In this document: one piece after another, positions 1 to 24,760 of the stretch | How positions within the stretch are numbered: position 1 is the stretch's first letter | Layout: each line of letters starts with the position of its first letter | Assembly (NCBI GenBank): GCA_958299035.1 | Contig: CATQJL010000316.1 | Span: 41,032,025-41,096,024 of the forward strand | Direction: 5' to 3' | DNA: 64,000 nt | From: Cylicocyclus nassatus | Taxonomy: Eukaryota; Nematoda; Chromadorea; Rhabditida; Strongylidae | Translations under genes and position numbers: made by a program | Notes under the pieces: generated by a model | Told to the model about the DNA's origin: nothing | What the model saw: the letters and a program-made list of their open reading frames with translations, nothing else | The model's database searches: none

Positions 1-609
1 TCATTCTATATGCTCTGTTCATTAGCGTAGGATTAAGGTACAAACACCTAGAGTATTGACGTGTCAATGAAAACAAAAAGGTCTTGGAAACAAAAACTCA
101 AAAAAGCTGAAAATATCAACGAAATTAATCTGAATTACTAATTCTAGCTGTAAGCTTTGCAGTTATTAGTGAAATATCATTTTGAAGAATCCGCATACAC
201 TATAATGCTGCTTTCTTGATGTTTCCAAGAACTTGGCAGCTACATGACGCTTTTGTTGAACCTCACAAATACTCTTCTTAGATTAAGGTGCTTTTAATCA
301 CCGACTCAAGCCCCTGACTCTTCTTTGTGATCAGCCATGTAAAGCAAGGCTTGCTCTTTTCCGTACTATATTGTGAATAGTCTGGAACGCTTGGTTTAGA
401 AGGTATGAGAAAATGTGGACGTCAACTAGTCTGCCACGGTGCGTGCGTATCGTAAGCGTCTGAGGCCCTGTGCGAAGGCCAAAAAAAGGTTTTTCGAAAT
501 TTGAGTGTGCATTGTTGTTTTGTAGTTTCTTCGCAAAATACCTGTTGAAGTTCATACGTCTTTCTTGCTTCATACAGATTCAACTGAACAGATTTTTGAC
601 TTTCAGGTT
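1..609. other. No gene seen (upstream of pcyt-2)
   Basis: This is AT-rich sequence with short unsupported ORFs. The stretch 831-1510 between the dispersed repeat and pcyt-2 also shows no gene that I can support. Confidence 0.4.
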
Positions 610-830
610 TTTGTCGTTTTAGGGCCTTCTCATCTCCTTGATTCCAAATCTGAAGTCGAGAATCCGCGAAAACCCCAGCAATCCCTGTTCCGGAGAACCC
701 ACAGGGCTTTCGAGAACGGTGATTGGATGGGCGCGCACGGATGGGCGGGCATGGATGGGGAGGCGATGCGATATTTTGCGCCGCGATTTGGGCATTGGCT
801 TGACAGGGGGTCCTACTATGCTAAAACTGC
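610..830 (+). repeat. Dispersed repeat, copy 1
   Basis: The block includes gattccaaatctgaagtcga, gagaatccgcgaaaacccc, the phrase gggcgggcatggatggggag and then ttgacagggggtcctac. A second copy lies on the opposite strand at about 11300-11590 in pcyt-2 intron 6. Short ORFs on it are not supported. The family is not recognised. Confidence 0.6.
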
Positions 831-1510
831 TGTTGTATGCGGATCTAATGCGAAGGTTTATATCCGTGCATCACAAAACTTGCTCTTTCAAAATTTTTGT
901 AAGAGTTTGTGAAAGCAGCGAGGCAGACCTTCCATATTAGTAACACATGCTGCAGTTTCCTGGAATGAATTAAACTAAAGTGAACACAATTAGAGAAAAA
1001 AATAACTTCGATCCTACACTTACTTTCCAATATCTTTGGTGAATGAACTTTCCAATGCTTTTGAAAAAACCCTTTCTGCAACGTTTAGCCTAAGTTATGC
1101 TTTGTGTTTCAAGCCATTTTCAGAGAGTGCTTTGCCAGCGGCTCAAAACGCGTTAGCTTAGCGAGCTCATGAGCAGGGAAAGATTTGGATTGTGATTGTG
1201 TGTGGCCTGCTCTTATGCCTTGCATCAAGCCATGAAGTTTGTGGCAGTTGCCGTGTAAGCCTGCTACTTTCCTCGGCATTCTTCGGCACGCGACATTTTC
1301 CAACATTGTCCTGTAAACTTCGGTCTCCTTCGACAATCTTTCGAAGGTTCTTCGTCATCGTCCGACATTCTCCACTCTTCTCCAACATTCTTTCTGAGAA
1401 AAAAGTTTATATTGACAAATCATCAGCTGCTCCGCTTCGCTGCTTCGCCAATCACATCTGCTCGAGCGATCTAAGATACGACATCATAGTCATAGTTGGA
1501 ATCTATATTA

Positions 1511-1531
1511 TTCCTTTTCCTGCTAGTCGGT
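1511..1531 (+). promoter_or_regulatory. Probable trans-splice (SL) acceptor before pcyt-2
   Basis: A pyrimidine-rich run (ttccttttcctgctag) ends in AG at 1525-1526, five bases before the ATG at 1532. In nematodes an unpaired acceptor this close to a start codon is usually where a spliced leader is added. A cis intron with a further 5' exon is the alternative. The protein N-terminus needs no further exon. Confidence 0.5.
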
Positions 1532-13504
<11,973 letters not shown>

Positions 13505-13576
13505 TAGATACTGATTACAACCTTTCATGCAGATGTGGACAAAATTGCACTTTACCATTTTTTCTTCACTAGAAAA

Positions 13577-14038
13577 CACTGACAAGGGAATGGTCAGAAA
13601 TCGAAGTGGCCAATCCAGACAAGCTGCACACCATTAGATGTAGCATGAACCGCTGACTCTGAATCTGTCTTCCCTACCTGCTTATCGCTTTTCTGGACGA
13701 AACTATAAGCCATTAGAGACCGTTATTTTGCTAAGAAATTATGCGTGAAATTGAAAACTTAGCCGTACAGAGCCACGTTCGCCTTAATGCTGTGCCAAAA
13801 CATGCAGCTAGCTTACTTCAAATTTTTAAAGTCAGAATCTGAGCTAGAAGCGCAACAATGTGCTCAATATCGCTGTTTTTATGTACGATTTTTTCACAAT
13901 AAAACCGCTTGTAGTTTTGTCCGCAGAAGCGATAAGCAGGCAAGGAAGACAGATTCAAAGTCAGCGCTCTATACTGTATCGAATGATATACAGCTTGTTT
14001 GGTTTGGCCACTTCGACTTCTGACCATTCCCTTGTGAG
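13577..14038. mobile_element. Foldback element with CACTGACAAGGGAA ends, just 3' of pcyt-2
   Basis: The left arm starts cactgacaagggaatggtca and the right arm is its inverse (tgaccattcccttgtgag). The arms share gaatctgtcttccctacctg-type text. It is related by its ends to the element at 31660-32511. An AATAAA at 13898-13903 lies inside and could serve as a poly(A) signal for pcyt-2 about 390 bp after its stop. Confidence 0.65.
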
Positions 14039-14540
14039 ATGCAAAATCTGAAAATTATACGAGCCTTTCCGACCTTACGCTCTTTTCAGAATTTTCTGGA
14101 GATTGTCTGAGTGTTGCAATTTATAAAGTGATACCATTACGATGATTGTTGTATCAGTTTGAGACAACTTATCGTCGATTCATTTGTAACTTAATATGCT
14201 TAGTGCACATTCTACACGCTAACTGACGAACTGCAAAAATAGAACATGCTCATTTCCTGTAATTTCTCCTTCATTCCTTACTTCTCTTGTTTTTATTGGT
14301 TACATGTTAGTTAGCAGAACACATTTCTACACTTTGTTGGACTAGAAAATGTTTTACTGGGAAGTTACAAGTGTGGGTGCCGTCGCTAATAGGGTATAGT
14401 GTGCAGTCTCACACATTAAGTTACAAATGACTCGACGTTAAGCATTTCGCACAATGATTCCTACACCAATACAGAGCAAAATATTCATATTTTTTCATGC
14501 CTCTTTAACCAAAGCTAGCGTGCATCTAGCTTATTGTTAG

Positions 14541-15142
14541 ACTAGCTGGCTTACCCGGCTCCGCCGTATGTTCCGAATAGAAAATTCCATTTCTGAACCG
14601 ATCGGGACCAAACTTGGCACACATACCCTTCGGGCCCCGGCGGGTGTCACAGTCCACTTTTCGTTATCGATCGATGTCGATTTTATCGTTTTTTTTTGCA
14701 AAATTTGAGCTACGGGGCTGGGAGTTGGCAGAGGGGTGTAATCGAGCATGCTGATCACCCCCAAGGGGATGATCAGCATGCTCGATTACCTCCCTGTGCC
14801 AAATCCCAGCCCCATAGCTCAAACTTCGCAAAAAAATCGATAAAATCGATTCAAGTAATGCACGATTTTAAAAACTAATATTGTATCCGGAATCCCCATG
14901 CTCACTTACCCCCCTGTGCCAACTCCCAGCCCCGTAGCTCAAATTTTGCAAAAAATCGATAAAATCGATACCGATCGATACGAAAAGTAGCCTATGACAC
15001 CCGCCGGGGCCCGAAGTGTATGTGTGCCAAGTTTGGTCCCGATCGGTTCAGAAATGGAATTTTCTATTCGGAACATACGTACAGACAGACAGACAGACAT
15101 ACATACATAGAAACAGACATTCAGCTTTATATATAAGATTCA
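14541..15142 (+). mobile_element. Repeat element with ACTAGCTG start and ATATATA end (copy A)
   Basis: It starts actagctggcttacccggct. It ends with gtgtgccaagtttggtcccg, atcggttcagaaatgg, an (ACAG)n/(CATA)n run at about 15078-15108 and tttatatataag. The first and last ~180 bp are also inverted copies of each other (ccgatcgggaccaaacttgg and its inverse), with a second inversion centred near 14763. Two related pieces are at 41770-42278 and 62296-62750. No coding capacity. Confidence 0.55.
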
Positions 15143-15193
15143 ATAAGAAGTAAGGCAACCTACAAAGTTTCATTGATCTATTATCTATTCTAC

Positions 15194-15367
15194 GACTAGG
15201 AGACGCGAGATCGCATTACGGGCATTCTCTTAACAATTGAGTTTGTTCGTCCCTGTTTCCAAAGATTGAATAAACATGGACGAGATAAGTAACAAGTATA
15301 AACCTGCCGAGTACACGTTTAAGCCTGTTAAGACAATGTGTGCAATGCGGTCCCGCGTCTCCTAGTC
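15194..15367. mobile_element. 174-bp MITE with GACTAGGAGACGCGAGA ends (copy A)
   Basis: The ends gactaggagacgcgagatcg and cgcgtctcctagtc are imperfect inverted repeats. The interior contains gacgagataagtaacaagta and acaatgtgtgcaatgcgg. A second copy at about 52573-52738 has the same order of motifs, so this is a small dispersed family without an ORF. Confidence 0.65.
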
Positions 15368-17985
15368 CTAGAATGAATGGTATTTGGATCAGCCTCACAC
15401 GCATACAGCCTATACATATCCAAACACCAACTAGAAGGCAAAACATATATATCGTTTTAATATTTAGCGGAGTCTTCACAGTTGTGGTGGAATAGATCCA
15501 GATATCATAAAATGAGTTGAGAATTTTGTTGACTTGTTGATGGAATAAAAAATGAAGAAAGATCTACATTCACATTTGAAAATTCATTAGTCCCTGATGC
15601 TAATCGCACGTGGTTGTCCACTTAGACTAGATTTGTAAAGTGCCTACAATAACTCGTTATGAAATAATGTTGTTTTGGCGAATATTGAAGCGAGGTTGTT
15701 ATCTTTCAGGAAGTATTACTTGCACAACAATTGATGAAAGCCATCTTCATTCATTATCTCTATTTTTACTCTCTTTTTTTTCAAAAACTTCGGCGCTATC
15801 TCTCTCATGACAGTAATACGTCTGATTTAGAGCTACCAAAATTTTAATAGTATTTGAAATTACATGCTTTCATCCGCGCTAACATTCGCAGTGACTCATA
15901 TGAAGCTATGCACTCAGACTGACATCTCTCCCAGTCCGAACATTGATGACACACGCGATTATCACAGTTGGCGATTTTTGGCTCATTAATTAGAATAATG
16001 ATAGTTTGCTGACGAGGAGATGAGCCTAGAACGAGTTTTCACTCATATAATTGATATTCATGGTAGCGTCGCGTTGGCGGTTGCCGGTCGGTATGTTCTT
16101 TTTGTTTTCATGGTTATCCTCAAACTTAAGGTTTTCGCAAGCACCTGTAAAGTAAAGAAGAAAATTGCCTCGATTATTCGATAATTTACAATCGAATTCT
16201 TCAAGGATGCTAAGTACTGCATAAGTACTGTTCTGAATGTAATGTGTTTTTCACATCGTCGAGAGGTGGTAATGGTTGTACTTCTATGTAGCCTTATCGA
16301 ATTTATGGATTCTTTATTAGGAAAGTAATAAAAGGGCAGTATTTTCTCTGAAATTTAGCTCCTTGGATGAACAAAAGAAATTTATAAAACTGCACTTTCG
16401 ACTGGGAATTCTGGATGTTGAGCGGTTTGGCATTTCCTAAATGTTAAAATTAAACGCCAAAGCTAACCTAACCTTTCAATTCCTATGAACTTATTTCTTC
16501 AAACTTTGAGGCATAACAGTTCTTTAAAAATTTTCAGCTCAGTAGTATCGTAAAGTATGGGTCCTTATTATGAAGAAGACTTCTAGGCGCTGATCCAAAG
16601 TAATTTGGGACAGAAGGGAGAGGCCCAACAAGATTTGCATGATCGGGCTACTGATACAGCTCACACAATGGTAATAAGTTTATACCAGTTGTCCTCTGAT
16701 TACGGCATCTGTCAGCGATATTATATTCTGTGCCCCGAGACTTTAAGTAAAATGTTATGTATCCCTTGCTGTAAATAATATGTTTTGTACCGATTTTTCA
16801 ATCTTGGCTCATTATCAATCAGTGGGCATAACAACAAAATACTCCTGATCCTGCTGGTATTCAATTTTAAGGAAAAATTTTTATTAGAGATTTGAGAGTC
16901 GAATATACTGTAAATGATAGTGATTGCAATAAGCAAGAATTCCAAACAGCATCAAAACTTCCTGTATGTGTTTACGTTGATAAAATTCGTCTAATCTCTG
17001 AAGCATAGGACGGAGCTGGGTTTTCTTTTATTTAAATGAAGAAAAAACATCTCATAGAAAATATCAAAGATCAAAAAGTTCTATGGTCAGTTTGTCTTGA
17101 AAAAAGCGAGTTTTTGCAAAAAACAAATCGCCGTGCATGACCTTATCTGAATAAATCCGGTTTAGGGGGTTCCCTTACGATGGGGTGTGTGTGGTTCTGC
17201 ATCATCAGCAACCGGATCATGAAAGTATCATCAAACACAAACAATGAGTTTTTGCGAGAAAACGCCAAACGGTCACCAAACATGGATTCTATTAAGGCTT
17301 TACGACATCTGCATTCGCTCTGTCGATAGAAGCCGATACTAGTCTGAGAAGCAAACTTCGCTGAAGTGCAGATTCGGGGAATGGAATGAGAGAGATGACT
17401 TATGAGGATAACCATTCTGAAATTCCATCTAGGACCTCACTCAAGAGTTAAGCATTTGATCTAACATTTGTGACAATAACTGCCAACCCCACCCCCGGAG
17501 ACGAGTTCTCCCGGAGCGACGACGAGGTTCACACATGGAATGTGCTGCCCAGTGTTCGAATGAGAAGTCCGGTTGACTTGGAACAGCATTCTGAATCTCT
17601 GCCGACGCTATTAAACGTTTTTGTCATAGCATTTGAGAATGGGATCAGGCGCCAAGTTTTATGCACGTATAATGAGTCTAGTTAACGGCGATTAATCGTT
17701 AAGGACATCCTCTCCCCATTTGCATGTAAAAGATAGAAGTCACCGTAAGAAATAAACGCTCAAGAAGACGATTAAAGCTCTCCAACTCTGATGGGATAAA
17801 CGTCGGCTAGAAGAATCTCAGAAGCTCTTTGAAAATCACAGAAACCTTGAAACACATTTGATAGCTGATTCTGTTGGGAAGTAAAGTAAGATGAGCAGTA
17901 ATAAAATCTTTATGATTTTCATAATAGTCAATGAGGTCATGTGAAAACAGCAATATACATGAAAGCACTGGCGACGACGTTGTAC
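15368..17985. other. No gene supported
   Basis: AT-rich spacer between the MITE and the 3' end of the collagen. A (+) ORF at 17470-17685 has a coding-like start region but no neighbours or motif to support it. Confidence 0.4.
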
Positions 17986-18997
17986 TTAATATCCAGGAGC
18001 AGTTCGTGGTGGTGGGCAGTGATCACAGCTTCCTCCAGCTCCACTCTCTCCCAGAGGACCTTGTTCTCCTGGAGCTCCTGGGTTTCCTGGTGGTCCATCT
18101 CGTCCTGGATCTCCCGGAGGTCCTTGAGGTCCGTCTTGTCCTGGTTGACCTGGTGCTCCTGGTTGTCCATCTGGTCCTGGTGGTCCGGGTGGTCCTGGAG
18201 GTCCGGCTGGGCCGTCGGGAACTGGTACTTCTTCAACAATACCGGGTGGACCTTGTTCTCCAGGTTGTCCAGGTTGTCCGTCAGGTCCAGGTGGTCCTTG
18301 AGGTCCTGGTGGTCCAGGTTGACCTGGTTGCCCGTCTGGACCTGGTAGACCGTCAGCTCCTGGGTTTCCGGGTGGGCCCTTGGGTCCTGGATTTCCAGCA
18401 GGTCCTGGTGGTCCTGCGGGGCAGTCAAAGCAGAAGTCATCGGCAGTAGGTACTGCATCTGGTGCGGCGTCGGCACCAGGTTCCCCATTAGCTCCTGGCA
18501 GACCGTCTTTACCATCGGGTCCGTCTATACCTGGTGGACCAGGTGGTCCAGCCAGTCCGGACTTGCAACTGCAGCAAGTTGGTGCTTGCTCAGTAACGTC
18601 GGCTGAGACACCGGCATCTCCAGTGTCGTATCCGGCTTGACGCTTCACGATTCCTCCTCGAACTCCCTTTACTCGCTGCATACGCTCGTACTGGTCGAAG
18701 AGACCATTCGTTCGGTGTTTGCAGAATTCAACTTCTGTTTGCAGTGAGGACTGTACATGTTGCATGTAGTTGTAAAGGGAAGGGATGGCGACGATAGCCG
18801 TCAGCGTAGCGACGGTACTGCAAAATGGCAAAAATTGGAATAAAAGTAAAGAAAAGAAGGTAATAAAACTGCGAAAGAAAGAACCGTTATAATTATTATT
18901 GACATTACCTGATACAGATGCCAAAAAAGGCGATGCGACGTAGACTTTCCGCCTCATGCCACAGTTTCTTCTCGTCGCCGCTATCGGAGGAATACAT
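17986..18997 (-). CDS. Nematode cuticle collagen, two exons
   Basis: Exons on the minus strand are 18997-18909 and 18817-17986. The intron (gtaatg...tttgcag) splits the codon for Ser30. The product is 306 aa, a usual size for cuticle collagens. Residues 1-29 ([19 protein letters not shown], then [10 protein letters not shown]) and 30-60 ([18 protein letters not shown]) form the nematode cuticle collagen N-terminal domain with a single membrane anchor. RVKGVR (78-83) and KR (88-89) are subtilisin/furin-type processing sites. CCSC (111-114) precedes the first Gly-X-Y block. CFDC separates it from a long second block, and CDHC lies near the C-terminus PPPRTAPGY. These cysteines make the inter-chain crosslinks of cuticle trimers. 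It is secreted from hypodermis into cuticle. Plus-strand ORFs over this region are shadows. The exact family member cannot be named from sequence alone. Confidence 0.96.
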
Positions 18998-19027
18998 GGC
19001 GATATCTCGGAAATGGCCTCGGGCTGG

Positions 19028-19034
19028 TTTTATA
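19028..19034 (-). promoter_or_regulatory. TATA box of the collagen gene
   Basis: TATAAAA on the minus strand lies 31-37 bp upstream of the ATG at 18997, so transcription would start only a few bases before the start codon. Upstream at 19149-19154 is a GATAAA motif, the type bound by hypodermal GATA factors that drive collagen genes in C. elegans (established for that species, inferred here). Confidence 0.6.
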
Positions 19035-19159
19035 CATGCGCCCCCAGGCCCCGCCTCTCACATCGGTTTACCGGTCCTTGTAGGGGGCGAACTTCGCGGA
19101 TTTTTACAACGACACACACATGCCGTGCCAAGTATGAGAATAGTGCAATTTATCACTAT

Positions 19160-22100
19160 TACCTCTCCGCCTGACTATGCGAAACACACACCCATTAAAC
19201 GGCTGGAGCGAAAGAGAAACCCTCGAAGCTATTTGGAGAGAGATCATGGCTAGCGGCAAGCGACCGCCATTTTAGTTATTCCAGTTATCGACCTAGCCAA
19301 GGACAGGGCTGGGTGAAGGGTGAGTAACGTATCTGGGCATCAAGAACCTATCGCGACGGCCATCATGCACTCGCTTTGTCGGAGTTCTCGTCGCAAAAGA
19401 TAAACAGAATGTATATCCAATAGATATGAGGTTGACAGGTAAATCTTGCTGAGTGCAAAGGTTTTGTTTTGAAAATGTTCAAATAATTTCAAAGCACATC
19501 ATATATATTTCGTTTATATTGAAAGTTCAACTCATCACAAACATAAAGACTCTTCGACTCAAAAACAAAAAGATATCAAGAAAATTCAAAAATTATAATT
19601 ATTCATAGAACGTCCGATCAGCTTTCAGACAGAAAAAGCAAGTCATAAAATCAGAAGCAAAACTGAAGCGGTCATTCGATAGAGTTTTCCGTTTTTTTTC
19701 TATCAGCTTGCAGCAGTGCGAGATAGCAATAACGTATTTTGCGTTCAGAAGTTTTTTTGAGATGCAAAAATTTCACTAAAGGTTGGTGAGGATTTTGTAT
19801 TTTCCAAATTTTGATGCGAGGTTTATGTATCAATCTAATGTTAATAACTGAATGTCTTACTTGACAACTGACATTGAGAAATAGTTTTAAATGGGTGTAC
19901 TAAATTTTGACGATGAAATCGTCAATCACCTTTTTCTCACTTTCCTACCCACTTTTCCACAACAAGATAAAAAACAGATCCTGCCTGAATTTTTTCCTGC
20001 TTATCTCATTTCACCTTCAACGGCTCTGGTGAATTTCATTAGTTGAACAAGCCTTGCTTTTGCTTCGCCGCTGCAATTCTTCTTCTACTTTCCTGATGTG
20101 ATTTATTCCGTAAATACTCCACTCGCACGGCGTTCCAATTGCCTGGTTTTGGGGTGGGCTATCTTATCCGTGTACCGGTGTATAAACCCATCAACAATCA
20201 TACAAGCTGGACACGCGACATCATCATTCGGTTCGGAAAGCGAAAAGGATGAAGGAAGAGTTGTGCGCGGATATCTTTTCCCTCGACATAATAGATGTTC
20301 TTCGTTTTTTTCCACATCTATACTCCGCATGACGACAAGTGACAAATGTCGCGTTCTGCTTTAGAGATGTGAGATTTCACGCGCCTTAGATTTGCTCGTT
20401 TTTTGTCAAAAGATCTGCATCCATTCACACAAATTCTAGCGAAACATTGACAGAATAATATCAAACTTCCCGGTCTTGTTCTTAAGTGAAACGAAAAAAG
20501 GCTTCCCTAAAGAATCACATCAGACAAAAGTCAGTATTACTCATCTTTTCAGAATCTCAAGAAATAGAAAATATTAAGTTGATGCACAGTCCTTGCATCA
20601 ACAAATATTTAAAAAATCATCTCAAAAATGTCTAAACAAACAAATTAATTTGTACGACATGGTCGTTGTTATATTATGTATATAAGCTATATTTTGAAGT
20701 ATATTTCAGAAAATCAATTCGAGACAAAAAGATAGGTCAAAAACAAAAGTCGTAACTACTCTTTGAGACATCCAATCACTATCAATCTCACTTAATTAAA
20801 GAAAAATGGGTCATAGAATTAATATATTTTTGAACTTTAAAGGACGTTGTAGCAATTTTAGCGTCAAAAATTCGAATAATCACTTTTTGAGTAATTCTAT
20901 TGATCACCTTATATCGTTCTCACATGCCATCAAAAAATTTTGATGAATGCGTTCTTGCAAGATTTCCATCCTCTAGTACATAACAATCAGAAGTTCATTT
21001 GAGTTGGAGAAAGTGATGGAAATCCAGAAAATTTTGGTGCAAGAATTATGCATCAGTCTAGTATATATCTTTGATGCGCTGTACTGCGCAAGTGTTCTAA
21101 TATTTTTCAAAGAATGAGGTCCGCGCTGAGCGAAATTCTTATGAAGTACGTTTAGAATCTTAGTAGTAAAAGTTCAAAATCCACTTGAGGCTATTTTTTG
21201 AAGTGCAGTTTGCTTGACAAGATCGCTTTCTGTTGGATAGCGGAAGTGTTAGAGTATGGGCTCATGTTTTTGCTAGATTGTAGACTTTCTAGTTCTTTTT
21301 TCATTTCGTGAGTTATGGAAATTAGTAACTGAAAAACAATTTTTTATATTGGCTCTTAATTTTTGTTGACTAAGTATTTCATACGGCATGTGTACTATAT
21401 CTCATAATCAATCACTTTTAAGCAAATAATCGCACAAATAATCGAAGGATGCGGATTACACAGGTATATCGGGTGCGTTTTAGCAAGAAAATGTGAGAAA
21501 CTGCGTCACACAAATAAGCAAGACGAAGTTCCTGCTATTTTTATTGATAACATAGCGGCTGGTTTCTAATGGAGATCTTCTGCCAGAGCATAAATCGCAC
21601 GTAGGTGTCAAAGGAGGCTGAAGATAAGATGAATCGGTCTGTATTACTGCAGATATTCAGAAGAAATTGCACTTTATCTACTACAAAAAATACACCACAG
21701 CTTGGAGGTTGCAGGCAATCAGAAGAGAAAATTCAGTGTCAAAAAATAATAAAAATAATAAGTTATTTTTGAGAGATAGCTTATTCGTTTGTGAATTCTC
21801 AAGCTAAAATACAAGACAGGGAACATCGAAATAAGGAATTGAGCAGATGTTTAGCACGATTGTAGTATTTTACACTCATCAATGAACATTTTTAATTTCT
21901 ACTGACATCTGACCTTGTCGTCAGCCTCTTCTCGACCATTTACTCATTATAGAAGTTCGAGGAGGATAACAACCAAGGATAACAGCCCCATCATTTCCCC
22001 ACTTCATAAGAGGTTTTCAGATGAGTGTATGCATGAAGTCAAGTTTAGAGCCCTGTTTAGCTGTGATTTAGTTCTGGCTTTTCCCCTCCATAGAAGAACG

Positions 22101-23170
22101 AGGAAGGACCGTCTGAAATGTTGTAATTACGCTGTTTTATTTGAGTTTCGCTAAGCGGCTTTGAACCAGAGCGAAAGGGGGGGGGACGGGAGAGCGGACC
22201 TGCTTGGATTTTGTGATTAGCTGTTTTCGCATTTTTATAAGTGAAGTTGGAAATGAGCGAGGCGAAAATTTAGGCAAGTGACTGCATCAGAACTTCTTTT
22301 CCTAGAACTGCATCTAGGAATTCAACTTAGTTTCCTTTCCACATTTTTTTATATTCACTTGGATTTGTGAAAATGTACCAAAGAAAATAGAAATCATTGA
22401 GAATGAGTGATTATTTCTTATTTAAAATTGCATTCCTAACCTCAAATTTTTACTGTAAACTCACTATTTCTTAATTAAACCCACTAACTCTAAGAACCTT
22501 TGACCAATCGATCATAATGAAGCGGCCTCTTATTTCGCAGTAAATGGTTTAGCTTTACATAGAATAACCTCTTCAGTCGATATTTAGCTACTCGTAAAAA
22601 TTGTTGAAATTATAATTTCGTAAATTTCGGGCTGAGATTGGTAACCTGCGCACCTGAGCGTGTCTGGCTGATGTTTCAGAGTATTCGTGATGTACTATAA
22701 GTGTACGTAGAGGAATTTATCGCAATCACAGAATGGCACTTGGTGCAAAACGTCACTGCCAAATTTTGCAGAAAGGACAATTCGTAATCAGATTCATTCG
22801 AAGAGAACGTTGTTGTGTTGCCCAGCGGAAGGGGGATTGTTCTAGCCTGACCTTTTTGCGTATCTTAATCAGTCTTCTGTTCAATTCGCTGTCTTCTCAG
22901 CGAATTGATGCATTCGCAAGCGAGCAAGATATTAAGAATTGCGTTGGTTGCGCCATCGCGCCATCGGCAATTCAAACTGTTTATGGGGGAAATTTGAAGT
23001 CGTAAATGGAAATCTGGATTTTTTGAGAGGCTGGAGAAGAAAAACTTGTTACCAGACGTACATAAACCAGGTAGATTATTGGCATGTTACGCGATGAAGA
23101 TTGGATAGGCTATTTTGCACTTTATAAGTGAGTGTGTTAGAGCTGCTAAAGTGCAGCAAGATTTTAATAA
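19160..23170. other. No gene supported
   Basis: Long AT-rich intergenic stretch upstream of the collagen. Opposing ORFs at 20098-20364 are the same sequence read on both strands. A short ORF at 22733-23005 is followed by no splice-linked exon. A g-run lies near 22181-22189. No RNA gene seen. Confidence 0.4.
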
Positions 23171-24760
23171 GTTGTTAGGTCCCCGGTCAGGGCTGGCACA
23201 GCTAATATGAAAGCAGGCTGGACTTTGTTTTTGAGGCGAAAAAGCAAAGAAGATATCATTTTTGTGATCAAAAATTGACGGTTTTTTAACCGACGTTTCG
23301 TTTTTTGTGGGTTTTTACGTTTGGGGCTGAGAGTCGAAAGGAACTTCGTAAAATTTCGCGAAAGTCAAGGAAGACTTCGTTTTCAAAAAGCCTTGATACG
23401 AACTCATCCGGGCCGTGCCCCCCGGTCTCCAGCGCTATAATTCCAAAAATGAGTGGATTAACAATTGATCTACAGATGAAAGAGGAGATTGTGCGGTTAC
23501 AAATTTGTCTGGACAACCTCCAAATTTGGAGGTTTTTTGGACATCTTGTTGAATTTGAACTCTAAGATTTGTGTTTTTCGTATATTTTTTGACCATAAAT
23601 TTTCGAAGCACGATGAGTGGCAGGCAATCACACACTCTGCTGAGGGTGAGAGTCTGTAATCCACTACAGCACTTTGCAAAACTTTATTTTTTTCCAGATC
23701 ATCATTCCAAGCAGGACCTTTGCTTAAGCTTTGGTACCAAAATTCACGACAAGGCAAGCTTTTGGTTGTTGGAGTGTTTCTGCTGTTTTCGCAAAAAGGA
23801 ATTTAGAAATGTAAAAATTGAGGCTGCAACAATGTAGAATCATACTAGCAATTTTTTGCATTTTTTCCATTCTCCTTTACCTTCAAAAAATAGAAAGCAG
23901 TGCTTCACTCCATGTATTTGAATCTTTTTCTAATCACTGCGCTTTGTCCACATCTTAGCTGAAAGCGAAAAATTTTGACTTTATATTATTCTTTTTGGCA
24001 GTTTATATACAGACATTTTCGGGCTTTGAAATGATTTTTCTTAGCCATCTTTAAGTTCAGAAAGAGTCTTCTCATGAGTCTCATGAAAGACTGTGTGCGA
24101 TTCAATCGACTTGTGGTTGTTCTGTTTTGACGTCCATGGAAGCGGGAAAAAGCATTCCCGTAATACCAAACGAATCTGCATCGAACGATTCGTTATGGCC
24201 GATTGGCTGCTGTTTTTGACGTCGTAACGGGCCTTGCGTAACAAGGTGTGCCGAGACAAAGGACATCTTCGTCGTTGTGCCTTTCCCACAAACAGCACCA
24301 GCTTTGCGCGAATCAGGTCAATTGCGCTTGTGCTTTTGAAGGGCTATGAGGGATGTGTACGGCCTTTTCAGTCAAACTGACCGTGCTGAGGAGAACTCGC
24401 TTGAACACACATGACATAAAAAATCATACAAAAAATCGCCGTCCATCGTACATTTCCTCATGGATTCAATGGTCGGCTTAACGCATAAAGCATGCAAGGG
24501 AGAAACTTCACTCAGGGCTCGGCACTAGCTGCATCAGGGAAATTTCAAAACGAAGTCCCCTTTGATCTTGAAAATTTCTTACGAAGCTGCTTTGATCCTA
24601 AACCCTAAATGTAAAAAACCGTCGAAAAAACGAAACCTCAACCAAAAATCAAAAAAGTCGCAATTTGTGTCTTTTTGGTGGCAAAAACGATACCCACTTT
24701 GCTTTTTGTTCCAAAAACGATATCCAGCTTAACTTGGTGCCAGCTCTGCCGAGTTCTAAC
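23171..24760. mobile_element. Diverged element with ~250-bp inverted ends
   Basis: The left end (ggtcagggctggcacagcta, then gacgaaacg/acttcgttttc-type text) is imperfectly repeated in inverse near 24520-24750 (ggtgccagctctgccgagtt, aacgaagtcccctttgatct). The inside holds only broken reading frames. The minus frame at 24041-24298 (VGKAQRRRCPLSRHTLL...) has a coding flavour but I cannot name it. Boundaries are approximate. Confidence 0.35.

Noticed and set aside
17931..18640. Long plus-strand and alternative minus-strand ORFs over the collagen
   Set aside because: They are other frames of the Gly-X-Y repeat. The minus frame of 17986-18817 alone has the cuticle collagen domain structure.
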